A DNA stretch of 64,000 nucleotides from Owenia fusiformis (lineage: Eukaryota; Annelida; Polychaeta; Sabellida; Oweniidae), in NCBI GenBank assembly GCA_903813345.2, contig CAIIXF020000004.1:16847513-16911512 (forward strand), written 5' to 3'. A model generated the notes under the pieces. That model was not told where the DNA came from. It did not search any database and worked only from the letters and a program-made list of their open reading frames with translations. A program made the translations under genes and the position numbers. This document shows positions 1 to 11,847 of the stretch, piece by piece. The number at the start of each line of letters is the position of its first letter. The stretch's first letter is position 1.

Positions 1-82
1 TTATTCCAAGGGAAATATGTGTATCTCCCGAGAGACTACAGGAACCGAGAGAGATACACATATTCCCGAGGGATAAACTCTT
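1..82. repeat. short foldback hairpin at window edge
   Basis: GGAAATATGTGTATCTC at about 11-27 is repeated in inverted orientation as GAGATACACATATTCC at about 51-66, and the flanks TTATTCC and GGATAA extend the palindrome. It looks like a small foldback MITE. The window edge prevents a check for a target duplication. Confidence 0.6.
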
Positions 83-1921
83 TATCCGAAACCGACCATG
101 TACATAACAGATGTACTCCATACCTCGAGTTCTAGGTACATACCTCATAAAGTTCCAAGATTCAAAACCGTACTTTAAGGTACTTTAAGGTACGTATGTG
201 ATTTTTTCACACATCCCTTTCATTTTTTCAGAACATGTAGGTTATGTAATTACACATACAATGCTAAAATATTTAAGCTATATCTTAAATTAATTTTGAA
301 ATAAGGTTGCCATGGTAACCTGTATTTAGGGTAGCCAGGTCAGTTAAATTATAATGTCTAAAATAAATAAATTTAATCATTCCTCGGTACCTATTTTAAG
401 CAGATCAAACGCATCTTCCAGTCATTGCCAACTATTCATTGATCTGTTCTATACCCCTGATACCCTTGTTTGATAATTTACACAGTGGGATAGCTACAGT
501 ACTCTCAGTAACAAAGCTCACACATCGCCATCCGCCGTACACTCGTTCGGGAAGCGGGCGTAGTTCGTGCGCTGAGCGTTCGTTGGTAGCTCGCTATTCG
601 CGCGCGATGCGGTCGTAGATCGCCAGCGCTCAATGCGCTGAGCGTCCGCTTCGCAGTCGTTCACCACCAGCGCAGTTGAAGAGCATGTAAGATCCGGCCG
701 TAGAATTCAATGCAACATTGCAACATTAATTACTGTAATCATTTTAAACTGGAATTCCAAGGGAGAAATGCAATTTGAGTTATTACTTTCAACGCATTAT
801 TCATTATTTTCTATTTTTATTTACCTTTTATAGCAATTCATAATTTGAAAGAAGTTATTACTTTCAACACATTATTCCTTTTCTTTTCTATTTTTATAGT
901 AATTCATAATTTGATTTGAAATATTTTAATGAAATAAACGGTTCAATAAAAATCACGTAAAGATGCCTAAAACATAACGCTGAGAGTCCGTTAAGCAGTT
1001 GCTGTAACCAGTTAAAGTTAAGATCTCTTCCGTAGAATGTAATATGAAACTGTATAATGCAACATTACGCTTTGTGATAGGATAAAATGAACTGAAGGGG
1101 AGGCTTCGATTTCTGCAAGAAAATTCAACAAATCTAGAAGGGTTTTTTTCAAGATAAAGAGAAAGTTTACTCTTGAATTGCTTAAAGAATACAGTAGGCG
1201 CTGCAAACATCATGACATCTAATAATAAAAAGGTTCATCGTCACCAACGTGCAAGGCAATGTTTTTGCTATAAATCAGTGATCTACACGAGCCGAAAACA
1301 AATACTTATAAGGGACGTTATTATCACAAAACTAATGTTATTGCTTTCTTGTTAGTTTAATGTACATGTACACGTACCATACGAACGCGGTTGCCGTGAA
1401 CGGGGAAGAGAGGTAATACATACGATGGAACAAATTCACGAATTCGTATATTTTAAAAAGGAACTCATTAACTCTGAAGAGTGAAATGGGAAAATTTGGA
1501 GTAATTATATATGAAATAAAATGAAGTAACATATTATTATCATGTCTTTAGAAACATTATAGTACTCCCCCCGTTCAATTTGTATAGGCCTATACAGTAA
1601 CGCATGAAAACTTATTCTTAAAAGCAAGCAGGGACATTCATTTTGATGATCACTTTACTAACATGTATTTAAATCACAGGTCGTGTAGATCCCAGTGGCT
1701 TGATTTATAGCAAAAACGGCTTCAGACAGTGGGCGGAGCGTTCTCCCGATGTTTTCGTCCAGTACAGTTGTCAGAATTCCCGGGCGGAAAATACGCCCGG
1801 CAATACGTCTTTTAAAATCTAAATAGAGCTTTAATTTATGTTATGGTATTTTTGTTCACATGGTACTGAATCGACCAATGAAATCACACGGTTTCTAGCA
1901 ATGATACTAGGCTATTATTAG
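83..1921. other. intergenic DNA, no gene recognised
   Basis: AT-rich sequence with only short unsupported reading frames. A GC-rich island at about 520-690 is dense in CGC, GCG and GAGCG words and stands out from its surroundings. Bases about 195-360 recur inverted at about 33320-33480 (shared core around GTTGCCATGGTAACC and the TGTAATTACA stretch), so that part is a dispersed repeat. Confidence 0.5.
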
Positions 1922-2478
1922 CATTGGGTACGCTATTCCAGTTAGCGAAGCGGTCTCCCGACGGCAAGTGGCTGACATTCTGAACAGCCTATTCCATGAC
2001 ACGTACAATTCTAGGGTTTTCCCTTGGTCCCTAGTGATATTTTGAGCTATAGGCATAATGAGAGATTATACAAAAATTAAAAAATGGGGAAAATAGGGCG
2101 GGCAATCCAAACTTTAATAAATGGTCCATGATCATTGAATGGCCGCTTTGAACTCATTGTTGCACCTTTAATATATGTTGTTTTTTATTATATGCTACTG
2201 TTAAATTGCTCATGGTAATAACTGATGTTGAGGTGTCGAAGTTTGGAGATCCTCGTCTGCCACGCGGATGGTCCGGGTTCAAGTCCCAGTATGACATTTT
2301 TTCTTTTTAGTAAATGGTTGTGCTTTGATTTTACGCTTAAAATACATTTATAAATACGTTTACTTTATATTAAAGCATTTATTATCCCTTCAGTTGTATG
2401 AAAATGAAAAATTATTTATGTTCTCATATTGCGTTTTGGTTTATGGCCGGCCTTTAACATTGGGTACGCTATTCCAGT
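1922..2478. repeat. 515-bp segment between 21-bp direct repeats
   Basis: The 21-base word starting CATTGGGTACGCTATTCC occurs at 1922-1942 and again, identically, at 2458-2478. The enclosed segment carries a tRNA-like stretch. The simplest reading is a retroposed SINE-like insertion with a long target duplication; a chance local duplication is the alternative. Confidence 0.5.
2228..2304 (+). other. tRNA-like segment (probable SINE head or tRNA pseudogene)
   Basis: GGTTCAAGTCC at about 2277-2287 matches the Pol III B box and lies about 50 bp after GAGGTGTCGAAGTTTGG, which resembles the D-arm/A-box region of Ser/Leu-type tRNAs. The T stem is imperfect and I could not fold a convincing acceptor stem, so a functional tRNA is unlikely. 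A T-rich run follows at 2298-2310, as after Pol III units. Confidence 0.4.
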
Positions 2479-3075
2479 GAAATCTATAATATGCAAATAC
2501 AACTCCAGAAGACCGTAGAAGAGAACAGCAGGAAACTCGAGTCGACCTTATCTTGAACCATTTTAAAATAAATGAAACTCCCAGAACAAGAACAACTTCT
2601 CCATCAGATGAAATATTTTCAGACACCCGCATTGGGAACGCAGCTATAGAACAATTTTACAAGGTCAGTGAGACAAGAAGAGTGTCCTTTGACACACTCT
2701 CTGACTTATGTGAACCCCCCCCCCTTATGATGGCCTACCTGATGTGAGCGATCCCTACACTATCGAGGCAGGAATTATCCAAGTAGAAAATTCTGCTTAA
2801 ACCGTAGTATAGTTTACAACATCAGTGGATATAATTACACAGAAGTCGTGACCATTTAAAAAGAGAATGAACCGTTTAGTCCCTTTTTGAAAACCCAAAA
2901 ACGTAAAAACAGCAGTGAATTTCATGAATTTCAACCGTCAATGTTTTATTATCATATTAGATTTACAATATTTATACAAAGTATATGAATATTTCATCAA
3001 ACCAGATAAAGGTAAAATCATTTTATCAATACATATTCATGTTAATGTCTAGTAAAATTGTGTTTCTTCTTATAG

Positions 3076-3625
3076 TATAGAATTTTCTATGTAGCTTCTA
3101 ACTAAACTTACAAATAAACTATTTTCAGATAGAAATTTCTATACAAAATATCCCATTGTCTTTCCGATAGAAATTTCTATGCAGATGACTCTGGAAATAT
3201 CAATTTTTGTCATTTTAATTGGTTATCGGTATAGAAATTTCTATGTGAAGGCCGTCGGAAAATAATAATTATGTTACTGGTAAAACATTTCTCCTCGTGG
3301 CTCGTATAGAAATTTCTATATTGATCAAGTCAAAAATAAAAATTGAAACGCTTCATAGAAATTTCTATATATATGGGTGCATATTTAAATTATATTTGCT
3401 GGTATAGAAATTTCTATAAGGATAGAGTAGAAAAATAAAAATCGAAACGCTGTATAGAAATTTCTATGTGGCCCAGAAAAATTATTTTTCTAGATTGCCT
3501 GCTGTATAGAAATTTCTATATGGTCAAAAATATAAATTGAATGCCTATATAGAGATTTCTATGCGGGTGTAGTCGAAAACCTTTGGTGCTTAAAAATTAA
3601 GTTTGTCCGTATAGAAATTGCTATA
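3076..3625. repeat. left array of 16-bp palindromes
   Basis: Eleven copies of TATAGAAATTTCTATA or one- to two-base variants begin near 3076, 3129, 3167, 3230, 3305, 3354, 3403, 3453, 3505, 3547 and 3610. Spacing is 38-75 bp and the spacers differ. The core nGAAnnTTCn is also the shape of a heat-shock element pair, but position inside a terminal repeat favours transposase-binding sites. Confidence 0.85.
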
Positions 3626-4125
3626 TGGATAAATTCAAAAAATTAAAATCGAATAATTATATAAAGAATGTTTGTAATTAGTCTTAAATTTTCGGCCTAT
3701 TGTAATAGTGTTTGAAATAGTATTTGAAAATATTTGGAGGTATAGCCAATGCAGTCAAATTACATCACAGCCAGAAAAATATTGATTTACATGGTTTTTT
3801 GTCGCTGAAAGTTATGAAAATTAAAATAAAATAAAACATTGAGTGGCTCTGGCACATGGGGAAAGGGTTTAAGGATTTAAGCCCTTGACTGAGTGCAATG
3901 TGGAATGATCATTCTTTGAAGATGTTGGTAGTTACAAAATGCATTGAGTCTCGGGCTTAAATTCTTTTCACACATTGCAAAATATTTTTACCATGTCACC
4001 TAAAAGATACGAAATCACTAAAATAACATATTTTAAATGAAACTTTTTGCAAGGGTCAAGGTGGCAAACCACCAATTTTTATCTGTTGAGTAAACTTGTC
4101 ACCTTTGCAACCACCTAAGGAATGA

Positions 4126-4359
4126 CCTTGGGTGCGTTATTGGTTATTTCACGCACAATGCGTTATGTGAAATACTGTGTTCGGATTGGCTGAAATCGGA
4201 CACACCTTGTCTAGCTATGTGTGAATTCCAAACTAATGGAGGGTAGTGTAGGCATAGTGTAATTTGACAAACTTAGTCTAGCCAATCAAAACACAGTATT
4301 TCATATAACTGCATTACATTCTATAACCAACAACTCTCCACTATATAACCCACCCAAGG
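4126..4359. repeat. foldback element, ~75-bp arms
   Basis: CCTTGGGTG starts the left arm and CACCCAAGG ends the right arm. Both arms contain GAAATACTGTGTT followed by GATTGGCT in matching inverted order. No coding capacity. It lies inside the 13-kb candidate element. Confidence 0.65.
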
Positions 4360-4639
4360 CCGTGTCAGATTCAATTAAAATCTGCTAAAAGATTAGTATT
4401 TTTCAAAATTGTACGGACATCGACAACAATTAGTTGATTTTTAGACATCGTATGGGCGCTGCGAGAACTTTACCTCGCACATAAAAAGTGCAGATGCCTA
4501 GCCGATTTTTTCTCAATTAAACTCATCGGACCCTACCCTGTCGGCGCCCGTACGGTCACCGTAGGATTATCGTACGTACGGCTTTCGGTGATATCATATG
4601 ATCATCCTGTCATTTCGTACAACAATGCAAACGTAATGA

Positions 4640-5655
4640 TAAATCAACTTGATTCTAATTACATTTCAAAAGTTTGCCAGAGACCCCCCACGCGGACATG
4701 GATGGGGAATTTGACAAAATGATATTGGCCTGTCTTGTTCCATACCCCGGGGCCACCATGGGAGCAAAATATCTGGTCAAGTATTCCCGATTCTGGGCCC
4801 TTCCCCCGAATCCATTCTATTTAAACATCAGAGTTACTTGTCAAGAGACTATACTCATTAATGTTGAGAGATAATATGGGTCACATTTGCTTCGATTTCC
4901 ATTACTATACGATGAGTATGTTGATCTTATGGGACAACTCTCGTATACTGTACATGTAGATATAAACTTTCCACAATCGCCATATATCAGCATATGATCT
5001 GAACAATTACAGGTACCGTAGTCTGGTATAAGTGTATTCATGTTTTAACAAACTACTCAATCGGCCGGGCATGGGGACGAGCTTCCTCGTCAAATTCCTA
5101 TCCCTTTGGGCAATATTGTGTATCAAATTAATTTACAAACATTTCAAGTTGTTATCGTACCGCAATAAAACAATCAAGATCATTTTTAATTTACATATTG
5201 TGGTTAAAAGCAAATATGGCCTTACTTCCCGTACTCAATCTACACCTGATTCTAATTTAAATGTTGCGAGATGACTTGCATGGCCTACACGCTCTATTTT
5301 AGTTTTACTATTGCCATTAGAGATGTCATGATCTTACTTTTAGATTTTAGTTTACTAGTTTACTTTTTGAGCTTTTGTATCATCCATTATCTCGTCCTTC
5401 GAACGTCGTCCAAAATAGTTCTCTGTATATCATTTTAAGATGTTAGAGCAAACATTTCAGGACTTATGGGACAACCCTCGTATTCTGTACATGTAGATAT
5501 AAACGTTCCACAATCGCCCATCATGATGATAAACCATGGCATCTCATTTCTTCTCAGCCCTGAGAAAGGTGAAACCGAAAGATGCTATGAGTATCAGAAT
5601 GCAATCGCCACATGATCTGAACAATTCCAGGTACCGTAGTCTGTTATAAGTGTTA
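4640..5655 (+). repeat. direct duplication, second copy interrupted
   Basis: The stretch 4923-5036, from CTTATGGGACAAC through ATCTGAACAATTACAGGTAC, recurs at about 5460-5650. The second copy is split near 5519-5604 by about 85 bp of unrelated sequence. The flanking TTGATTCTAATTACATTT at about 4649 also has a partner near 5247. No gene here. Confidence 0.6.
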
Positions 5656-7212
5656 GAAGGAAGTTTTCATTTTCCTCTGTTGTGTCATATTCCTCGCCCA
5701 ATAATCAAACAATATTTGTCTTCTTGATATGTAATCGAGAGTACCATGTGTGTACCCTCTAGCGTGGTATTTAGATATTCCAAGATGAGCGTTTGTGTTT
5801 TCATCGAAGATATCTTTTGACTGAAACATTAATGAATGGAAGCTATAAAATAATGTATAAAAAGTTCAGGATTTCCATTGCGAGGACAGAATGATGTACT
5901 GATTCGTTTTAAAATACATTTTTATAAAATCTGTTATAAAATACATGTATATCATAACCCAGCTTATTATTGTATTATGTGTTTTTTATTAAAAACCTAC
6001 CTCGTATGATCATGGTTTGAATTTACACCGGTCGACCAGTCAATCCCCCAAACAGCAACCGACAATTAACATGATTAATCGCAGTGATATATCTCACCTT
6101 TCGTTTCACATTCGCATTTGACTCTAAATGACACACACACACTCGTAATGGGCACTGGTATTTTGAATTCTTACGCCATTTTATGCAAATCGCTTATTGT
6201 GCAACGATTAAAATGCTTTGATAGTACATTACGTTTGTTGTTCTTAAATTCCTAGTTGGTTATAATTACTGCATATTCAGTATATAAACTTGAACTAACT
6301 GCTGACCTGTGGACGTTATACGCAGTATTACAAATTACAATGATCGGTCAACTGGTCAAGTAGGAGTCTGTTTGATGAGTAAACTCAGGCTTGCGGTTTG
6401 TTAACATACAATGTTACGCATCTCTTCAGATTGACACAATAGCCCACAAGATAGAAAAGCACATTTCAATATTGTATGATTTATGTATAAGGAGCTCCTC
6501 CCTTTATCTTTCCGGATTCACTCAACCTAGAAATGTATTTAATGTATAAATGTACAAATATCTGCCTTAAGGCATGATTTAATGTTATTTGGGAGATGGT
6601 ATTTTCAATATGTAAGCTTATTTAGTGACAGATTCAATGGTTTTATCAGTTGACTTCATGCACATGCATTGTAAGCCCCTGAGACCTTTACATTAAAACC
6701 TTGCGTATATACCACGGTAAGATCATTCATATGTCAGGGTAAAAAAGATAATTTAGTCAAGAGTCATCCTTCTCGGATCAATACCTCAACAAGTCAATAA
6801 AGGATGATAAAAAGTGCAGGCCTAAAATATTTTTAAGGGTCACGATAAGTGGGCCATTTGGGCTAATAATGGCCTGCTTTGTCATTAATCGGCCTCTTAA
6901 TTTTCAAGCAACTAAACATCAGTATATCAGTATAGGGGTCTAGACTTTTTCGTACGATTTTTATCAAAGTAGAGCAAACCCCATCACATTGCCAAAAGCT
7001 GGCTTCCCCCTCAATAAACTCGTGTTTTCGTGCCTGTGTCCAATACTCTTTTATACAAAAACATTATATTATAAACAGCTGGAAACTTTATATCATTACT
7101 CACAATATTATTCGTCAGTTCAATGTTGATTGGCAGTGGTACAGCATATAGAAAATAGTTAAATAACAATGGCAAGAATAAACTACATATTATAGAGGAC
7201 TTAAAATATTAG
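5656..7212. other. noncoding stretch, nothing recognised
   Basis: No conserved reading frame, repeat array or RNA gene is visible. It belongs to the interior of the 13-kb candidate element. Confidence 0.5.
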
Positions 7213-7221
7213 GTATACGCA

Positions 7222-9343
7222 CGGTTGGAAGAAAAGGATGACACCACAAAAGGATGACACCATAAAAGGATGACACCACAAAAGGATGACACCACAAAAG
7301 GATGACACTAGTAGAAAAAGGATGAAACTTGTAAAATGTTATAAGAAGTAGATGACAATGCATGATTTCTATATCTCATTTTAACTTGATGCAAATGATG
7401 ACAATGAGAATAAAACATGAGGAACCATTGTAGGAGCTAAGATACATTAGGGGTTGAGTTAAGGAAGACTATCGTCATTGTATAGTTATTATTATGAATG
7501 CATATTGTAATTTGAGAAATCTAATGATCTGCCATGGTAGTTTATGCAAAAATAGCTACAAGTCTACGGAATCCAAACTGTCATAATCAAAAGCCATTTT
7601 GAAATTCAGCTGCCATCTTAAACAAATTTTTTGTGAGCACAGGTCCTTTTTCCTCAGCATCAGTATATAAAATTTGAGCCAAATCAGCTTGTATTAGTAA
7701 TTGTAAACTTGTATTAAGTAATCAAGTATTACATTCTTTTATGAAAAAATGGTGGCCATTGTATTAAATAATCAAGGATTTTGTATGCAAAATGGTGGCC
7801 CTTTTAAAATTCAGCTGCCATATTTCTTCTCCAGCGGAGCTCCTGCGTCCCTAGGCCATATACATGTAGGCTTCAACATTTAAAATGTGAATCGAATCTA
7901 TCCTCTAGTATTTAAGTTATCAAAGATAACATTTTTATGAAAAAAGTCGCCATTTTGAAACTAAATGGCCATCTTGAAAATCTCTTATTGAGCAGAGCCC
8001 CATCATCCCTCGGCATCAGCATATAAAATTGGAACCAAATCAACTATTCTAGTATTTGAGTTAAAATTATAAAATAATAAAAGTTACAATTTTACAAAAA
8101 AGCCTATAAAATTGAATCAAATTCAAAAATGAATCAAATCCATCGACTAGTATTTTGTAATCCCTCAGACAAACAAACGAATGGACAGGTGGCTTCTCTA
8201 TTTCCATGCAAACTTCATTTGGTAGGATAACAAAATGTGTTCCCCTGTATGAAGGCCAATGGAGTTTCCAAAGATATCTTGTCAGACTTTGTGAATTTGC
8301 AGAATTGCCTCCTGTCGCCAATTACATCATAAGTAGAATGGTCTGAACAGATCCTCTTTTTTGAAGTACTGTATATCATCTAAATAAACCTTTTATATCT
8401 TGTAGATCTAATTTTTTCTTATTTTGTTTATATATAATTTGTTGTTTTTCTTATACTAAAATATGCAGACCTTTCTTGGGACATGCTTTTCATAATGAAA
8501 ATATTCAAGAACTGATGAATTAATTCAACTTACAAACGATTATGTAGATTATGTCAAGTGTGGTCATTTCCCAAAAATTATAAAGCTCTTAGATTGTATG
8601 ATTAAATAGTTTAAAGGTGTCATCACATGCAATAAACTACTTAAAAGATTCATCTTTAGAGTCAACCTTGCAAATAGATAAAATAGATAATTAAATAATA
8701 CAAGGAAAATAGATGAAAAAGACAGAATACAAATAAACTAACGGCACTATTTCATTGTGAAATGAACCTTAAATACAATTCATCACTTTTTCTACGTAAC
8801 TTAAATATTTGTGAAGCTGGTTTAAAAGTCCATCAACATTTATCAGGAAGGGAAAATTCATTGACACTCAGATGCATATCTTTCCTGTAACAGCAAATGG
8901 GCCTCAACAAATTGCACAAGCATGCAGTAACATTTCCCCATATTTACCTTTTAGTATCTACAATGAGACCACCTTTTAAGTATGTTCTTCCAAATAATAT
9001 ATGAAAACTAATATTGGATTTGAATTTATTTTTGATAAAACATACATAGTTGGCTGCTATGGTCAAATATAATTAAAAAAGAATTAAAATAAAGCATGTT
9101 TCTAAACAATTCCACGACAAAACTTATGAACAGGCACGTGGGACAATCCTGGCCAAACTTGATATTTTATGTACAGGATAGTGGGATAATTCTGGTACAC
9201 ATGATCTTCATTGGGGTTTTAATAGGTACAAGCGACCTTTAGATGTAAACAAACACATCATAACAAAGAGTGTGCAAAGTTCAATCTAGTGTCATCCTTT
9301 TGTGGTGTCATCCGTTTATAGTGTCATCCTTTTCTTCCAACCG
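7222..9343. mobile_element. 2.1-kb non-autonomous TIR element, 9-bp target duplication (Mutator-like?)
   Basis: The ends are CGGTTGGAAGAAAAGGATG on the left and CATCCTTTTCTTCCAACCG on the right. GTATACGCA flanks both ends exactly (7213-7221 and 9344-9352), a 9-bp target duplication. Just inside the left end GGATGACACC recurs about every 16 bp (five copies, 7236-7310), and three inverted copies sit inside the right end. The interior holds three or four degenerate ~180-bp repeats (about 7590-8150) sharing CAT-CAG-TATATAAAATT and CCAAATCA words, and no transposase. Nine-bp duplications are typical of Mutator-like elements, but the family is unproven. Confidence 0.75.
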
Positions 9344-9480
9344 GTATACGCAATAGTTAAACCGTACATGGTGTTGCAATGCGTAAATGTATCTTTTGTT
9401 ATGAAATCTACCTGAATACACTTGTCATTCTTAACCCATTAAAATTAAACAGAACATCTCAATGATCAAATAAGATACAC

Positions 9481-9860
9481 ACGCGGTCCTAACTTCGACC
9501 GTTAATTTGAATTTTTGACCTACCGGATGTTTGAAAATCAAGGATTACGAGTCTCATACTGCACCGTTTTCTTCAAACTTGTTCCATTCAAAGCACAACA
9601 CAAATTCCTTTCTGATGGTACATTATTCTCTTCAACAGAGTCCCTACTTCCAGCGGCATTTTGGTCCCCAGTTGTAAGAAGGCCTTCTAACAGCTGGGGA
9701 CCAAAACGCTGCTAGAACGAGGGACTCTTTACTATAAAGTAATGCACCGACAGAAAGGCAATTTTGTTCTGCTTTTAATGGTAAAGGTTTGAAGAAAAAC
9801 GGTGCAGTATGAGACTCGCAATCCTTGATTTTCAAATTAACGGTCGAAGATAGACCGCGT
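9481..9860. repeat. 380-bp foldback with ~180-bp arms
   Basis: The left arm runs from ACGCGGTC, through CGACCGTTAATTTGAA and GAGTCTCATACTGCACCGTTT, to CAGTTGTAAGAAGG. The right arm repeats this in reverse complement to GACCGCGT. Short open frames on both strands therefore encode look-alike peptides (each with AAFWSP and RRPS). That is a consequence of the palindrome and not evidence of a gene. Confidence 0.8.
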
Positions 9861-10942
9861 GATACAGTCACGACAAAAACTGAGCAACTTATATACGAGT
9901 ACATGTTTTATCTTGTGGATTAAAGTGGTGAGGTCAATTGAAATAAATAGAGAAGCGCATTGGCACAATATACACTTCTCCAGATTTAAATCAGACATCA
10001 AGGAAAGGGTTCCAGATCGGTTCACATGTAACATTCACAAGTGCTCAGAACAGGGGGTACTGCATGATTTTGAAAGGATGTATGACCGAAGCTACGGGCC
10101 TGATATCTCAATTCGATCCAGCCAATTTATTTCCGATAAAATCAGATAACACAACAGGCAAATATTCTAATTTGTCAAAGGCAATTCTTTCATCATGTTT
10201 GGAGATAGAAATATGACTGATGAATATTTTTTATTGGAGTTCACGGTTACCTCTTAAATGAAGTTATTAAACATTGTTAAATCAACTAAACATGCCAACA
10301 CTCTCAAAATTTGAACCAGACTTAGCATTATATACCTGAGACCTGATTCATCGTTTCAAAGTGGTAAAATGCTTCCGTATACGCAAGGGAGGAGACCATA
10401 TTTACTCGTTTGGGAATCACGAGAACATACAAAGAAAACGTTTAGAAGGAAACGCGAAACTTAAAGGTACGATTTAAGTAGTATTATGATGTCGAAATTG
10501 ATCAAATAAGACACACCATAAACACATTAAGGATACCTTATGCTATGCATGTACGTTTGGGACTGATACATAATGTATATTTTTGTTTTCTAGCCACGTA
10601 TGTAGCGATCCAGTACAGCGATACGCTTGTCCATAAAGAGTGTATTTTGAAGCATATTGGCAAGTTATTTGAAGAGTTATTCAAACATGACCGTGCTCTA
10701 TTCGAATTTCTCAACCAATCAGAATGCAGCATAGCCAATATAGAACGTTCTCTAATTCTCCATAGATGCACGACCATGCTCTATTCAATCTGCAATTTGC
10801 ATTGTTTTGAGTGACGTCACATCTCAGCTGCACATCTGGGGCTCTGTCCGGGGACTCCGACTTCAGAATCTTGACAGCATGCGTATTCTTCCTTCATGCC
10901 CGTTCCACAGACACGGCTTTAACTAATTTTTATGTTTGAATC

Positions 10943-11101
10943 GGAATAAATAATGATAGGCCATTCAATATGGTGAAATTCAGCACTCGTTGGACAGAAT
11001 GTTAGTACAAATGCACTCACCTTCGGTTCGTGCTTTGTACAACATTCTGTCCAACTCGTGCTGAATTTCACCATATTGAATGGCCTATCATTATTTATTC
11101 C
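10943..11101. repeat. near-perfect hairpin MITE, 159 bp
   Basis: GGAATAAATAATGATAGGCC opens the element and its reverse complement closes it. The arms match almost without interruption for about 70 bp on each side of a ~20-bp loop near 11018-11038. The low divergence suggests a recent insertion. I see no clear target duplication. Confidence 0.85.
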
Positions 11102-11847
11102 TTAAACAAGAAGCAAGTTCGTTGTTTTGCTAACAATATGATGAATTGATTCTGGTGGAAGATATACTTGTAAGTTAAACTTATTTAAATAGTTGCACAT
11201 ATCTTTAAGAATAATATTATTGTGGTATTCCCATTCTAACTTGAGCTAAAAATAAGAAGGCGTATTCCTAATTCACACGTGTGGCATCTGGGAATACATC
11301 ATACAATAATAATTTAAAGTTGAATGGGTACCTCATTGGAATTGAATAATTATAAAACCTTCACATATGCCTAAAGTTGCTTCTTCAGAAAATACAGCTT
11401 ACAAGGGTCGATCCAAAAGTTTTGCATCGTGTGCTCTAAAAATCTTAATACTTTATGAGTACTTTTCATATCTTATCTCATCCACCCCATATGTAGTAGT
11501 TTCATTCTGCGTAAAATAAGCAATACATTTGATCAGTAACATAGTTTTCTGAAAATGAAATAGCGCTTCAGTTGCTGAAATTACCAATAAGGTGTAATTC
11601 ATTCAAGCTCCACATACCCTGTTGTTGTATTGCTATGGTAACTAGATGCATATGTTGAATTTTGAATTCATGGTTTATCTATACACAAAATGAAGCTACA
11701 ATGTAGGGGGCGATTAAGGCAAAATATGTATATTATTCGTCAAAGATAAAGATTTTAGAGCAAACGGTGGAGACCTTTTGGATCAATCCTCGTACACCAA
11801 TTTTTGAATTTGAACCTGATGTGATATGTCATAAGTACAAGCGGATA

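Noticed and set aside
953-1213. Minus-strand 86-codon frame
   Set aside because: No domain, no splice partner, and an overlapping frame of similar length on the same strand; chance open frame in AT-rich DNA.
3076-3625. CRISPR-like regular array
   Set aside because: The repeats are perfect palindromes with irregular 38-75 bp spacing inside an inverted terminal repeat of eukaryotic intergenic DNA; no cas genes.
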